Assembly (NCBI GenBank): GCA_038227745.1
Contig: JBBRPS010000128.1
Span: forward strand, 1 to 16,374
DNA from: DASPXY01 sp038227745
Lineage (GTDB): Bacteria > Planctomycetota > Planctomycetia > Gemmatales > Gemmataceae
Reading direction: 5' to 3'
DNA: 16,374 bases
The first letter of the stretch is position 1. Each line of letters starts with the position of its first letter. The notes under the pieces are model-generated. The model was not told the origin of the DNA. It worked only from the letters and a program-made list of their open reading frames with translations, and did not search any database. Positions 1 through 7,170 of this stretch are shown here, piece by piece. The position numbers and the translations under genes were made by a program.

Positions 1-227
1 GCGTCGCGCTCCTTGAACTCACGGAAGCGCGTCATGAGTTTCCGCCGCACCGAGACGTGCCGCAGCCGCGAGACGCCGACGAGGAGGACCACGACCGCCG
101 CCCCGATGCCGAGGATGAGGGGCAGAGAGCTTCGGCCCGGCGCCTGGGCGAAGACTGGCCCCGGCGTGTGGGCCTCGACCGGGGGAGTAAGACAGGCGAG
201 CAGGAGCAGCGAAAGTCGAGCTTTCAT
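1..227 (-). CDS. Small membrane protein, 5' end only (partial, unknown function)
   Basis: The ATG at 225-227 (read on the minus strand) follows a GAGGTGG ribosome binding site about 6-8 nt upstream, and the frame stays open to the window edge, giving 75 residues. The product begins with a signal-peptide-like stretch (MKARLSLLLLACL), then a Pro/Ala-rich spacer, then one strong transmembrane helix (about residues 37-55, LPLILGIGAAVVVLLVG). A basic, charged segment follows (RRKLMTRFREFKERD) that could open a cytoplasmic coiled coil. No family is recognised because most of the protein lies outside the window. It is probably anchored in the inner membrane with a C-terminal cytoplasmic part. It lies on the same strand as the ceramidase-like gene, 94 bp downstream of that gene's stop. 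Confidence 0.6.
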   Translation of the reverse strand, partial: MKARLSLLLLACLTPPVEAHTPGPVFAQAPGRSSLPLILGIGAAVVVLLVGVSRLRHVSVRRKLMTRFREFKERD

Positions 228-321
228 GGGCGCCACCTCAGGTGTCGAAGGATCGGGAAAGCACGCCCCGGAGTGTACCCGGCCCCGGGGCGTAAGTACA
301 GGGTGTCGTCGCGGCCGCTTC

Positions 322-1689
322 TCATTTCAGCAGCTCGCGCAGGGCGCGCATGAGGGCCTCCTCGACGCCGGGGCCGACGCGCGACACCGGCCCCGTTTCG
401 TAGCCACCCTGCGTGTAGGAGACGGCGGTGCCGATGTAGCCGGGGCCGTAGTCGCCGTAGGCCGCCATCAGCACCGGCGCCCCGGGACGCATCTTCTGCG
501 CGGCGAACTGGTACTCGATGAACAGCTCGCCCGGCATGTGCAGCACGTACGCCGGCCCGATGCGCAGGCAACTGAGGTCGAGCTTCTCGCCCGCCTCGCA
601 GCGCTTTGCCCAGACCAGGTTCCGCGCCGCGCGCAGGCGGTCCGGGTCCTTCAGTTTCGCATCCGCGACGCGGGCCTCGAGGTCCTTGACGCTGTACAGC
701 TTGCTGAGCGGCAGGGCGGCACCGGTCACGCGCCACTCCACGTCCGACGCGCGCACCGGCACTTTTTTCACTGCGTCGAACGCCTCCTTCATGCCCCTGG
801 CCAGGCGATGCGCGAGGACGGGGCGGTTCGCGGGAGAACCGTCGTTGTACTTGCCCGCGGTGACGTTGCCGCCGGCGCCGTTGAAGTGGACGTGGAAGAC
901 GTTGGGCAGGGCCTTGTCGCGCAGGCCGCGCGCCAGGCCGGGGAAGTCACAGCTCACGCCGCCGCGGCCATAGTAGCTCTGCGGGTGCGTGGCGTAGTAG
1001 GTCAGCGACGCCAGCGGCCGCTCGCCGTTCCAGAAACTCAGCAGGTGGACGTACGGGTCGATCAGGCCTTCCCGCTCGGCGCGGATCTTCGGGTCCTTCG
1101 TGGAGCTGTAGCGGACGTATTTGACCTTGCCGTCCGGGCCAGGCACGCGCCGGTTGGACGCGACCTGCTCGACCCGGGCCTTACCGAGGCCGACGTGGGT
1201 GACGGCGACCGGCTTGCCGAGCGCCGCGCGGACGGCGTCGGCTACGCGGACGATGGCCTTGTGGGCGAAGGCGGGGTCGAACAACTTGCCGCCGAGGTCG
1301 TGTGCCCGCAGTACCTCGTCGGCCTGGAAGTCGCAGCCAGGCGCGTCGTGCTGGTGCAGGCAGTGGACCGCGACGCGCTCGGGAGTGGTACCGGCTGCCT
1401 TGGCGAGGGCTTCGCGGAAGGCGTCGTAGCCGCCGTTGCCGACGCCGACCCAGTCCAGGGCGCAGAGCACGATCGGCTTCTGGCCGGCGGGCAGGAGGAC
1501 GACGCCGCGGGCGCTGAGCGGATCGACGATCTCCTTCGCGGGCTGGACGAGCGCGTCGCAGAGGGGAGTGCCGAGCGGCGGCGTCACGTCAGCCTGGAAC
1601 GTGGCGATCCGCAGCGCGGCCTCGCCGGCCCGCGCCGGCCCGGCCAGGGCGAACGCGGCACAGAGTGTCAGAGCAAGGTGACGTAGCAT
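322..1689 (-). CDS. Neutral/alkaline ceramidase-like exported protein
   Basis: 455 residues. The ATG at 1689 is chosen because AGGAG sits about 7 nt upstream and a signal peptide follows directly (MLRHLALTLCAAFALAGPARA, cut after ARA); the longer frame to 1770 starts inside a repeat. The mature protein opens with the ceramidase-type strand RIATFQADVTPPLGTPL. Zinc-site signatures are visible: HQH at 112-114 (equivalent to HTHSGPG), H235 in YATHPQSYYG, E388 in HMPGELFIEY and Y430 in QGGYETG. By my alignment from memory, the loop that carries the nucleophilic Ser in Pseudomonas ceramidase (GNLS) is here GNVT at about 274-277, so Thr replaces Ser. Family members hydrolyse ceramide-type amides outside the cytoplasm, but the true substrate here is unknown. 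It stands alone on the minus strand, downstream of the phosphatase gene and separated from it by a palindromic element. Confidence 0.8.
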   Translation of the reverse strand: MLRHLALTLCAAFALAGPARAGEAALRIATFQADVTPPLGTPLCDALVQPAKEIVDPLSARGVVLLPAGQKPIVLCALDWVGVGNGGYDAFREALAKAAGTTPERVAVHCLHQHDAPGCDFQADEVLRAHDLGGKLFDPAFAHKAIVRVADAVRAALGKPVAVTHVGLGKARVEQVASNRRVPGPDGKVKYVRYSSTKDPKIRAEREGLIDPYVHLLSFWNGERPLASLTYYATHPQSYYGRGGVSCDFPGLARGLRDKALPNVFHVHFNGAGGNVTAGKYNDGSPANRPVLAHRLARGMKEAFDAVKKVPVRASDVEWRVTGAALPLSKLYSVKDLEARVADAKLKDPDRLRAARNLVWAKRCEAGEKLDLSCLRIGPAYVLHMPGELFIEYQFAAQKMRPGAPVLMAAYGDYGPGYIGTAVSYTQGGYETGPVSRVGPGVEEALMRALRELLK

Positions 1690-1739
1690 GGAGGTCTCCT
1701 GGGGGGCCTTTGCGGCAAGGCATTCACGGACATAACTCC

Positions 1740-1812
1740 TGTAGGGTGGGCACTGCCCACCGGAACTCATGCGGTTTCAAGCTCTGGTGTGGTGGGCAGT
1801 GCCCACCCTACA
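1740..1812. repeat. Bipartite palindromic (REP/MITE-like) element, copy 1
   Basis: Two perfectly complementary 22-nt arms (1740-1761 and 1791-1812) flank a 29-nt centre. Each arm starts or ends with TGTAGGG/CCCTACA and contains a palindrome of its own, GGTGGGCA-C-TGCCCACC, so either two small hairpins or one long cruciform can form. The same arms recur at 13401-13455. The element lies between the ceramidase-like gene and the phosphatase gene. Elements of this look (GTAGGGTGGGCA...) are scattered through several bacterial genomes; I know this from memory and have not searched. The centre encodes nothing convincing. Confidence 0.85.
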
Positions 1813-1847
1813 AGTATTGTCCGCTCGCTCAAAGCGTGCAGCGGTCC

Positions 1848-3491
1848 CTACGCGGGCGGCAGGCGGCGGAGCAGCAGCAGCGTCAGGTCGTCCTGTAGCT
1901 CCTTGACGCGGATGTACTGATTGATCGCGGCGCGGGCGCGGTCGGCGCAGACCTCCAGCGACAGCCCGGCTTCAAAGTCCGCCACCACCTGCTGCAGCCG
2001 CTCCACGCCGAACAGCGCCCGCCGCTCCGGCTCGCGCGCCTCCGTGAAGCCGTCGGTGTAGAAGACGATCAGGTCGCCCGGGCCGAGGGTGAAGCGCACG
2101 TCGGTCAGCTTCAGCCCGGGGCCCGGGTAGCCGAGCATCCGCCCCGTCCGCAGCGCGACCGGCTCGACGGTGCCGTCGGGCCGGCGGATCAACGGCAGCG
2201 GGTGGCCGGCGGAGGTCAGCATCACGTCGCCGTTCGCCGGGTTGTAGATGCCGTGCGCCAGGGTGACGAACTGCCCGGCGGCGTTGTCGGCGGCGAGGGC
2301 GTCGTTGAGCTTGTACAGCGTCGCGGCGGGGCTGTCGGCGGAGGCGGCGAGGTGGCGGCAGAGCGTGTGGACGGCGACCATGAACAGCGCCGCCGGCATC
2401 CCCTTGCCCGAGACGTCGCCGACGAAGAACGCCAGCCGGCCGTCCTCCAGCGGGAAGAAATCGTACAGGTCGCCGGAAACCTCGCGCGCCGGATCGACGC
2501 GGGCGAACATCTCGAAGCCGCGATCCTTGAAGGGCTCGAAGTCGGTCGGCAGGAAGCCCTGCTGGATCTCGCGCGCCATGGCGAGTTCCTGGTCCTGGCG
2601 CTGCTTGCGCAGCAGCTCGGCGTGCAGGGCGGCGTTCTCCAGGACGACGGCGACCTGCAGGCCGACGGTGGTCAGCAGCTGCAGGTCCTCCATGCGGAAC
2701 GGCGTGCCGTGGCGAAAGCGGTCGAGCTGGATGACGCCGAGGCGGCGGCCGTCCTGCGAGATGAGCGGCACGCACAGGACCGAGTGCATCGCGAGGGAAG
2801 TGATCGTGTTGCTCGCCTGGAAGCGCTGGTCGCCCTGGACGTTGTCGCTGAGCATGCCGACGCCCTCGTCGAGAGCTTTCTGGACGATGGTGCGGCTGTA
2901 GTTCGGCGGCCCGAGGTCGTGCGGGTTGCGGTGGCGCTGGCCGCGCATCACCAGGCGGTCGTCCTCGTGCAGCAGCACCAGACTGCGCTCGGCGTGCGGG
3001 AACAGGCGCATGAGCTGGTCGAGCAGCTTGGCGAGCAATTCGCCCAGGTCGAGGGTGCATGCCAGGTGCCGGGCGATCTCCAGGACGACCTGGAGTTTTT
3101 GTGCGGGGTCCTGGCCGTAGATGCTCTGGTTGAGGAGGCCGACCGTGAGCTGCTCGCGGACGACGAGGTTCGGCTCGGGCGCGGGGGTGCCGCCCGGCCC
3201 CTGGCGCAGGCCGAAGAGGTAGGGGCCGACCTGGAACGTGTCCTGTTCGGTGAGGCGGACGCGGACGTGCGGGCTGAGGCGGTTGCCGTTGAGGAAGGTG
3301 CCGTTGCTGCTCTCGAGGTCCTCGAGGAAGTAGGCGCCCTCGACGCGGACGATCTGGGCGTGCTGGCGGCTGACGGCCTTGGCGGGCAGGCAGACGGCGG
3401 AGTCGACCTGCCGGCCGAGGACGGTGGGGGATCCCTCCAGGGGGTACTTGCGGCCGGTCTCCGGCCCCTGCAGCGTGATGAGGATCGCCAT
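1848..3491 (-). CDS. FHA-GAF-PP2C (SpoIIE/RsbU-type) serine/threonine phosphatase
   Basis: 547 residues from the ATG at 3491 (MAILITLQGPETGRKYPL), where the FHA fold begins; the ribosome binding site is weak. The FHA domain (about 1-97) carries GR at 26-27, SRQH at 41-44 and SSNGTFLNGN at 61-70, the phosphothreonine-binding residues. A GAF domain (about 130-290) holds the VLCVPLISQDGRRLGVIQLD core. A short coiled linker (290-312, ELLRKQRQDQELAMAREIQQ) leads to a PPM/SpoIIE phosphatase domain (about 313-545). Metal-binding motifs are intact: SGDLYD 339-344, GDVSGKG 358-364, SAGHPLPL 427-434, YTDG 478-481 and DDLT 534-537. An active Mn/Mg-dependent cytosolic phosphatase is expected, probably acting on an anti-sigma-factor antagonist in partner switching and gated by GAF ligand and FHA phosphopeptide binding. 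No anti-sigma factor or STAS partner is present nearby. Confidence 0.93.
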   Translation of the reverse strand: MAILITLQGPETGRKYPLEGSPTVLGRQVDSAVCLPAKAVSRQHAQIVRVEGAYFLEDLESSNGTFLNGNRLSPHVRVRLTEQDTFQVGPYLFGLRQGPGGTPAPEPNLVVREQLTVGLLNQSIYGQDPAQKLQVVLEIARHLACTLDLGELLAKLLDQLMRLFPHAERSLVLLHEDDRLVMRGQRHRNPHDLGPPNYSRTIVQKALDEGVGMLSDNVQGDQRFQASNTITSLAMHSVLCVPLISQDGRRLGVIQLDRFRHGTPFRMEDLQLLTTVGLQVAVVLENAALHAELLRKQRQDQELAMAREIQQGFLPTDFEPFKDRGFEMFARVDPAREVSGDLYDFFPLEDGRLAFFVGDVSGKGMPAALFMVAVHTLCRHLAASADSPAATLYKLNDALAADNAAGQFVTLAHGIYNPANGDVMLTSAGHPLPLIRRPDGTVEPVALRTGRMLGYPGPGLKLTDVRFTLGPGDLIVFYTDGFTEAREPERRALFGVERLQQVVADFEAGLSLEVCADRARAAINQYIRVKELQDDLTLLLLRRLPPA

Positions 3492-3544
3492 GCTGCTTTT
3501 GTACCCTGCCGGCACGGCGAATGCCAGCGCGTAGCGGGCCACAA

Positions 3545-3695
3545 GGAGGATCGTGGCCGACTCGCTCCGCGAGTCGGGGGCGACTTCCACCCCGACTTGC
3601 GGAGCGAGTCGGGGGCGACTTCCACCCCGAACTTGCGGAGCGAGTCGGGGGCGACTTCCACCCCGACTCGCGGAGCGAGTCGGCCACGATCCTCC
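3545..3695. repeat. Four-hairpin tandem array with 35-nt perfect terminal inverted repeats
   Basis: The ends (3545-3579 and 3661-3695) are perfect 35-nt reverse complements, beginning GGAGGATCGTGGCCGACTCG. Inside are four hairpin units built on CCCCGACT(T/C)GCGGAGCGAGTCGGGG-like cores, separated by three identical 10-nt linkers (GCGACTTCCA), giving a period of about 35-36 bp. The third unit carries a one-base insertion. The first hairpin has the opposite loop orientation to the rest, which is what gives the array its overall symmetry. The array lies 53 bp upstream of the phosphatase start and 17 bp downstream of the PH-domain gene stop, so it probably sits in a transcribed untranslated region. 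There are no unique spacers, so it is not a CRISPR array. Confidence 0.88.
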
Positions 3696-3712
3696 AGACG
3701 CACTGGCCGCGC

Positions 3713-4210
3713 CTACTTCGTCGCGCTCGCCGGCACGAACGGGCCGCGCTTGCGGCCGGGGACCCAGGCGTTACAGGCGTTCAGGATGGCGTGGCGGAAG
3801 CCCTCCGGCTCGGGCACGCCGCGCAGCGTCAGCACCACCTGGCCGTTCGAGACGATCTCCAGGTCGGCGGCGCGGAAGAAGTCGCTGTTGGCGTCCGTCT
3901 TGACGCGGACCTCGTCGATGGCGCCGAGGGGCACTTCCTGGCCGGGCTTGCCCTTGAGGCCGTGGCGAATCATGAGTCGGCGGTTGGTGAGCGTGTAGCG
4001 GCGCGCCAGGAACGGGGCGAGCTTGCCGAAGTAGCCCAGCGACATGACGAGCCAGGCCAGGGGCGCCAGCACGATGGTGCGCGTCAGCACGCGGCCCAGG
4101 CTGGCCATCCCCGGTGAGCGGGCCACCGACGGCCACGCCTCGCGGATGCGCGCCTCGTACAACTCCGGCGGAACCACGCCCGCGATCACTTGCTGGCGCC
4201 CGTCTGGCAT
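3713..4210 (-). CDS. PH-domain (bPH_2-type) membrane-associated protein
   Basis: 165 residues from the ATG at 4210. The frame stays open to a TTG at 4300, but the extra residues look non-coding and cover a possible -10 box (TATAAG on the minus strand, 4274-4269), so the ATG is preferred. The order is an N-terminal segment (1-42), one hydrophobic helix (about 43-62, TRTIVLAPLAWLVMSLGYF) and a bacterial PH-like domain (about 68-145). The latter has the hallmark ARRYTLTNRRLMIRHGLKG, then VPLGAIDEVRV, and ends in a helix (EPEGFRHAILNACNAW). Related domains occur in YdbS/YdbT-type membrane proteins; the ligand is unknown. The protein is likely anchored in the inner membrane with its PH fold in the cytoplasm. 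It precedes the phosphatase gene on the same strand, but the hairpin array between them makes co-translation unlikely. Confidence 0.8.
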   Translation of the reverse strand: MPDGRQQVIAGVVPPELYEARIREAWPSVARSPGMASLGRVLTRTIVLAPLAWLVMSLGYFGKLAPFLARRYTLTNRRLMIRHGLKGKPGQEVPLGAIDEVRVKTDANSDFFRAADLEIVSNGQVVLTLRGVPEPEGFRHAILNACNAWVPGRKRGPFVPASATK

Positions 4211-4339
4211 GAATTCCAGGTCCTCTCTTGCAGTCGCGTTGGGAAAAACTTCGGTCGGCCTTTGCGCTCTTATAGATACGGAGGCCCCGCGATTCGCCAA
4301 GGCGGGGATAGAACACGGGGGACCTTTCCCTGACTGCCT

Positions 4340-5341
4340 TCACGAGCTGATCCGCAGCAGGACTTTCCCCTGCCTCCCGGGCGCCTCGGCGCGCTGCACC
4401 GCCGCCTGGATCTGGTCGAACGGGAACGAGGCGGCGACCTCCGACGTCAGGACGCCCGCCCGTAGCAGCCGCTTGATGCGCCGGAACAGCTGGAGCATCG
4501 TCAGCACGCCCTGGCCGCGCACCCACTCCGACAGCCAGAAGCCCGCAATGCTCTTCTGGCCCCCCATCAGCACGCGCGGGTCGAGCGCGATCGGCTCGCC
4601 CGACAGCGTCCCGTAGACCAGCAGGCGCCCGCCCGGCGCCAGCGCCTTGACCGCGGCCAGGCCGGTGGCGCCGCCGACCGCGTCCAGGGCGAAGGGAACG
4701 CCCGCCCCGGCGGTGAGGTCGCGCACACGCTCCTCCAGCGATTCCGCGTCGGTGGCGACGACCGCGTCCGCGCCGGCGCGGCGCAGTTCGTCGGCGAGCT
4801 GAGGGCGGCGGACGACGTTGATCGTGCGGAAGCCGGCGTGACGGCCCAGGCGCACGACCATCCGGCCGAGGGCGCTGCCGGCCGCCGTCTGCAGCAGCCA
4901 GGCGCCGGCCGGGACGCGCAGCACCCATTGCGTCATGACCAGGGCTGTCGCGGGGTTGACGAAGAACGTGGCCGCCTGCTCGTCGGGGATGTCGGCGGGC
5001 ACCGGCACCACCTGGCGGGCCGGCACGACGACGTACTCCTGCCAGTTGCCGCCGTGGCCGTTCAGCACCGCCACGCGCCGCCCCGGGCGAAGGCCGCGCA
5101 GCAGCCGCAGCAGCCCCGGACCGGCCGCGTCGATGACGCCGACGCCCTCGAACCCCGGCGTCGCGGGCAGGTCGGGCAGCCGGCCGTACTGGCCGCGCAC
5201 CACCAGCAGGTCGGACGGGTTGACCGGGCTGGCGAGCATGCGCACGCGCACCTCGCCGCGCCCCGGCACCGGCCGATCAACTTCGCGCACCTGGAGCACC
5301 TCGCCGGGCGGCCCGAAACGGTCGAATACTATCGCCTTCAT
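4340..5341 (-). CDS. Zinc-free medium-chain dehydrogenase/reductase, MECR (enoyl-reductase)-like
   Basis: 333 residues. The ATG at 5341 has AGGAG at -7 (CAGGAGACAC-ATG). The sequence shows the MDR fold: an N-terminal GroES-like domain with SPVNPSDLLVVRGQYGRLP (39-57) and GFEGVGV (63-69), then a Rossmann domain with AAGSALG (153-159) and FRTINVVRRP (171-180). The arginines after the second strand suggest preference for NADPH. There are no zinc-binding Cys/His clusters. The NPSD...GQY pattern and TINVVR are typical of 2-enoyl thioester reductases (MECR/Etr1), and Tyr52 sits where their catalytic Tyr lies. A role in reducing an enoyl thioester or a quinone-like alkene, using NADPH in the cytosol, is inferred. 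It is divergent from the HU gene, with a 219-bp shared upstream region, and shows no operon partner. A generic quinone oxidoreductase is the alternative. Confidence 0.83.
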   Translation of the reverse strand: MKAIVFDRFGPPGEVLQVREVDRPVPGRGEVRVRMLASPVNPSDLLVVRGQYGRLPDLPATPGFEGVGVIDAAGPGLLRLLRGLRPGRRVAVLNGHGGNWQEYVVVPARQVVPVPADIPDEQAATFFVNPATALVMTQWVLRVPAGAWLLQTAAGSALGRMVVRLGRHAGFRTINVVRRPQLADELRRAGADAVVATDAESLEERVRDLTAGAGVPFALDAVGGATGLAAVKALAPGGRLLVYGTLSGEPIALDPRVLMGGQKSIAGFWLSEWVRGQGVLTMLQLFRRIKRLLRAGVLTSEVAASFPFDQIQAAVQRAEAPGRQGKVLLRISS

Positions 5342-5442
5342 GTGTCTCCTGAATCCCAGAACCCCGCTTCCCGGAGAGGGGGGCGGCCGCGCGCGCCGCG
5401 GGCATTTTCACGGGAAAAGGCCGGCAAATCCCCCGCGCCCGC

Positions 5443-5460
5443 GAAAATCTCGCGATTTTC
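5443..5460. promoter_or_regulatory. Inverted repeat upstream of the HU promoter (possible operator)
   Basis: GAAAATC and GATTTTC (5443-5449 and 5454-5460) are perfect reverse complements around TCGC, 15 bp upstream of the -35 box of the HU promoter and within the divergent region shared with the reductase gene. The size and place fit a protein-binding site, but no regulator is known, so this is weak evidence. Confidence 0.3.
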
Positions 5461-5474
5461 CTTGGAAGTTTCGA

Positions 5475-5503
5475 TTGACAATCCTGCACAAGCTTTCTAC
5501 TCT
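5475..5503 (+). promoter_or_regulatory. Sigma70-like promoter of the HU gene
   Basis: A perfect TTGACA (5475-5480) is followed after 17 bp by TACTCT (5498-5503, three of six consensus bases), in an AT-richer stretch that stands out from the GC-rich surroundings. Transcription would start near 5510 and leave a leader of about 50 nt before the ATG at 5561. The -10 match is poor, so the call rests mainly on the -35 box and its position. Confidence 0.5.
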
Positions 5504-5560
5504 TCGGACTTGAAGTGGATAGTGTCGTCCGTCCGATCCCACTCTAACGGGGGCAAGTCG

Positions 5561-5899
5561 ATGGCTGAGAGTAAGACCGACAAGGCCGCGAAGCCGAAAC
5601 CGGCAACGAAGTCCGTGACGTTCCAGAAGCTCGCCGACGCGACCGGCTTGACGCGCAAGCAGGTGGCCGCGTTCTTCGACGAGATGTCCAAGCTCATCAA
5701 GGCGGAGCTGAGCAAGAAGGGGCCCGGCGTGTTCAACCTGCCCGGGCTGCTCAAGATCAAGCGCGTCGAGAAGCTCGCCACCAAGGCCCGCCCCGGCCGC
5801 GACCCGCGGACCGGCGGGGAGATCATGATCAAGGCCAAGCCGAAGCGGACCGTCGTCCGCGCCGTCGCCCTCAAGGCCCTCAAGGACATGGTCAAGTAA
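5561..5899 (+). CDS. HU/IHF-family DNA-binding protein
   Basis: 112 residues; the ATG at 5561 follows a G-rich stretch (GGGGGCAAGTCG). A basic, Lys/Ala/Pro-rich tail of about 17 residues (ESKTDKAAKPKPATKS) precedes the HU fold, which normally starts at residue 1 of a 90-residue protein. The helical dimerisation part (about 18-52) contains KLADATGLTRKQVAAFFDEM. The beta arm (about 77-96, RPGRDPRTGGEIMIKAKPKR) retains the Pro that intercalates into bent DNA (P82), and a closing helix follows (AVALKALKDMV). It is expected to act as a nucleoid-bending homodimer or heterodimer. The extended basic N-terminus is the unusual part and may add DNA contacts. It is monocistronic, has its own promoter, and is followed by a strong palindrome that could end transcription. 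Confidence 0.92.
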   Translation: MAESKTDKAAKPKPATKSVTFQKLADATGLTRKQVAAFFDEMSKLIKAELSKKGPGVFNLPGLLKIKRVEKLATKARPGRDPRTGGEIMIKAKPKRTVVRAVALKALKDMVK

Positions 5900-5926
5900 G
5901 GCTCGCGCTCCGCCTCTGCCCTGTCG

Positions 5927-6100
5927 AGAGCGATTTGTGTCGGGGAGCAAAGGCGGATGCCTTTGGAGTGCGGCGCTCGGCGCCGCTTTCCCTCTTTCTT
6001 TGTCGCCTGCCGAGGCCTGGGGCCAGAGAAAGAAAGAGCGAAAGCGGCGCCGAGCGCCGCACTCCAAAGCGCCCACCGGCCTCCAGACGCAAACCGCTCT
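5927..6100. repeat. 174-bp MITE-like palindromic element
   Basis: The inner arms 5961-6001 and 6029-6069 (41 nt each) are reverse complements with one mismatch, beginning CTTTGGAGTGCGGCGCTCGG. They flank a 27-nt loop. Weaker outer arms (AGAGCGATTTGTGTC at 5927 against AGAGCGGTTTGCGTC read back from 6100) extend the symmetry to the whole 174 bp. There is no target-site duplication that I can see, and no coding sequence. It occupies more than half of the 330-bp gap between the HU and ThuA-like genes, starting 28 bp after the HU stop, so its RNA hairpin could act as a terminator or 3' stabiliser for HU. The rest of the gap holds a possible promoter. Confidence 0.85.
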
Positions 6101-6112
6101 AACCTCGTCCGA

Positions 6113-6140
6113 TTGCCTTCCCCCTCTTCTTTGCGATAAT
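6113..6140 (+). promoter_or_regulatory. Possible promoter of the ThuA-like gene
   Basis: TTGCCT (6113-6118) and GATAAT (6135-6140, five of six to TATAAT) are separated by 16 bp, about 90 bp upstream of the ATG at 6230 and just beyond the 174-bp palindromic element. The -35 match is partial. No operator is evident. Confidence 0.35.
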
Positions 6141-6229
6141 CAGCAGCGGAAGGCCGCAGGGCGGGCGGAGATGGCGTGCGACGGCTGCCCCACGGCCACA
6201 GACAGGCTCTCCAACGAAAGGCAGCACCG

Positions 6230-7150
6230 ATGCGCAAGCAACTTGGCTGGGCGGCACTGGCCGGGGTAGTCCTCCTCGGCCTGTTGGCGGCGGTCCCGTC
6301 CCGTGCGGGCGACCCGAAGGCGGGCAAAAAGGTCCGCGTCGTCATCATCGACGGCCAGAACAACCACGACTGGCGCTCCACCACGCCGGTCATGAAGAAG
6401 GCCCTCCTCGACAGCGGCCGCTTCACCGTGGACGTCTCCAGCAACGTCAACGCCAATGACAAGCGCGGCCTGCCCAAGGGCTGGGAGTCTGTCCCGTTCC
6501 CGCCGGACCTGAGCAAGTACGATGTCGTCCTCAGCAACTACAACGGCGCCTCCTGGCCCAAGGAGTTCCAGACGCAGCTCGACGAGCGCCTCAAGAGCGG
6601 CCAGATCGGCCTGGTGATCGTCCACGCGGCGAACAATGCCTTCGGCGGCTGGAAGAATTACAACCTGATGATCGGCATGGGCTGGCGCGGCAAGGACGGC
6701 GGCGATCGCCTCAAGTTCGACGAGAACGGCAAGGAGGTCCGCGTGCCGTCGGGCGAGGGCGACGGCTCCAACCACCGCTACACCGGCCCGTTCACCGTGA
6801 CCGTCCGCGACCGCGCCCACCCGGTCACCAAGGGCATGCCCGCCGAGTGGATGCACAACCGCGACGAGCTGTACGACAACATGCGTGGCCCGATCCAGAA
6901 CGTCCACATCCTGGCGACCGCCTACTCCAAGGGCACCATGACGAGCGAGCCGATGATCTGGACGGTCACCTACGGCAAGGGCCGCGTCTTCCACACGCCG
7001 ATGGGGCACGACGCCAACGCCATGCGCTGCGTCGGCTTCCTCACGACGCTGGAGCGCGGCACCGAGTGGGCGGCGACCGGGAACGTCACCGTGCCGATCC
7101 CCTCGAACTTCCCCAACGAGAAGACGCCCAGCACGATCGGCACGAAGTAA
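6230..7150 (+). CDS. Exported ThuA-domain protein
   Basis: 306 residues from the ATG at 6230, with GAAAGG about 10 nt upstream. A signal peptide (1-26, RKQLGWAALAGVVLLGLLAA..SRA) directs export. The rest is a ThuA-like (class I glutamine-amidotransferase-related flavodoxin-like) domain: VRVVIIDGQNNHDW (35-48), DLSKYDVVLSNY (93-104), IGLVIVHAANNAFGGW (126-141), HPVTKGMP (197-204), DELYDNM (212-218) and GKGRVFHTPMGHD (249-261). ThuA proteins were first named from trehalose utilisation, and planctomycetes carry many secreted copies. The catalytic chemistry is not established, and no nucleophilic Cys is seen at the amidotransferase elbow position (VHAAN). A role in periplasmic carbohydrate turnover is inferred only from the family. 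It is followed by a perfect hairpin, so probably monocistronic. Confidence 0.88.
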   Translation: MRKQLGWAALAGVVLLGLLAAVPSRAGDPKAGKKVRVVIIDGQNNHDWRSTTPVMKKALLDSGRFTVDVSSNVNANDKRGLPKGWESVPFPPDLSKYDVVLSNYNGASWPKEFQTQLDERLKSGQIGLVIVHAANNAFGGWKNYNLMIGMGWRGKDGGDRLKFDENGKEVRVPSGEGDGSNHRYTGPFTVTVRDRAHPVTKGMPAEWMHNRDELYDNMRGPIQNVHILATAYSKGTMTSEPMIWTVTYGKGRVFHTPMGHDANAMRCVGFLTTLERGTEWAATGNVTVPIPSNFPNEKTPSTIGTK

Positions 7151-7170
7151 GGAAGGATCAGAAGGAGCGA

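Noticed and set aside
263..291. Intrinsic terminator between the ceramidase-like gene and the first gene
   Set aside because: An 8-bp GC stem (CGCCCCGG/CCGGGGCG) exists, but there is no T-tract on the minus strand and such stems are common by chance at this GC content.
13..1686. A 557-codon plus-strand frame over the ceramidase-like gene
   Set aside because: It is antisense to a gene with a signal peptide, ribosome binding site and family motifs.
1690..1770. Upstream start for the ceramidase-like gene at 1770
   Set aside because: It lies inside the palindromic element and would place non-conserved residues before a good signal peptide.
3545..3695. CRISPR array
   Set aside because: The 10-nt intervening segments are identical, not unique spacers, and the units are closed by terminal inverted repeats; no cas gene is nearby.
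2202..3998. A 598-codon plus-strand frame over the phosphatase
   Set aside because: It is antisense to intact FHA, GAF and PPM motifs and runs through the hairpin array.
4211..4300. TTG start for the PH-domain gene at 4300
   Set aside because: The added 30 residues show no domain, there is no ribosome binding site, and the stretch contains a possible promoter.
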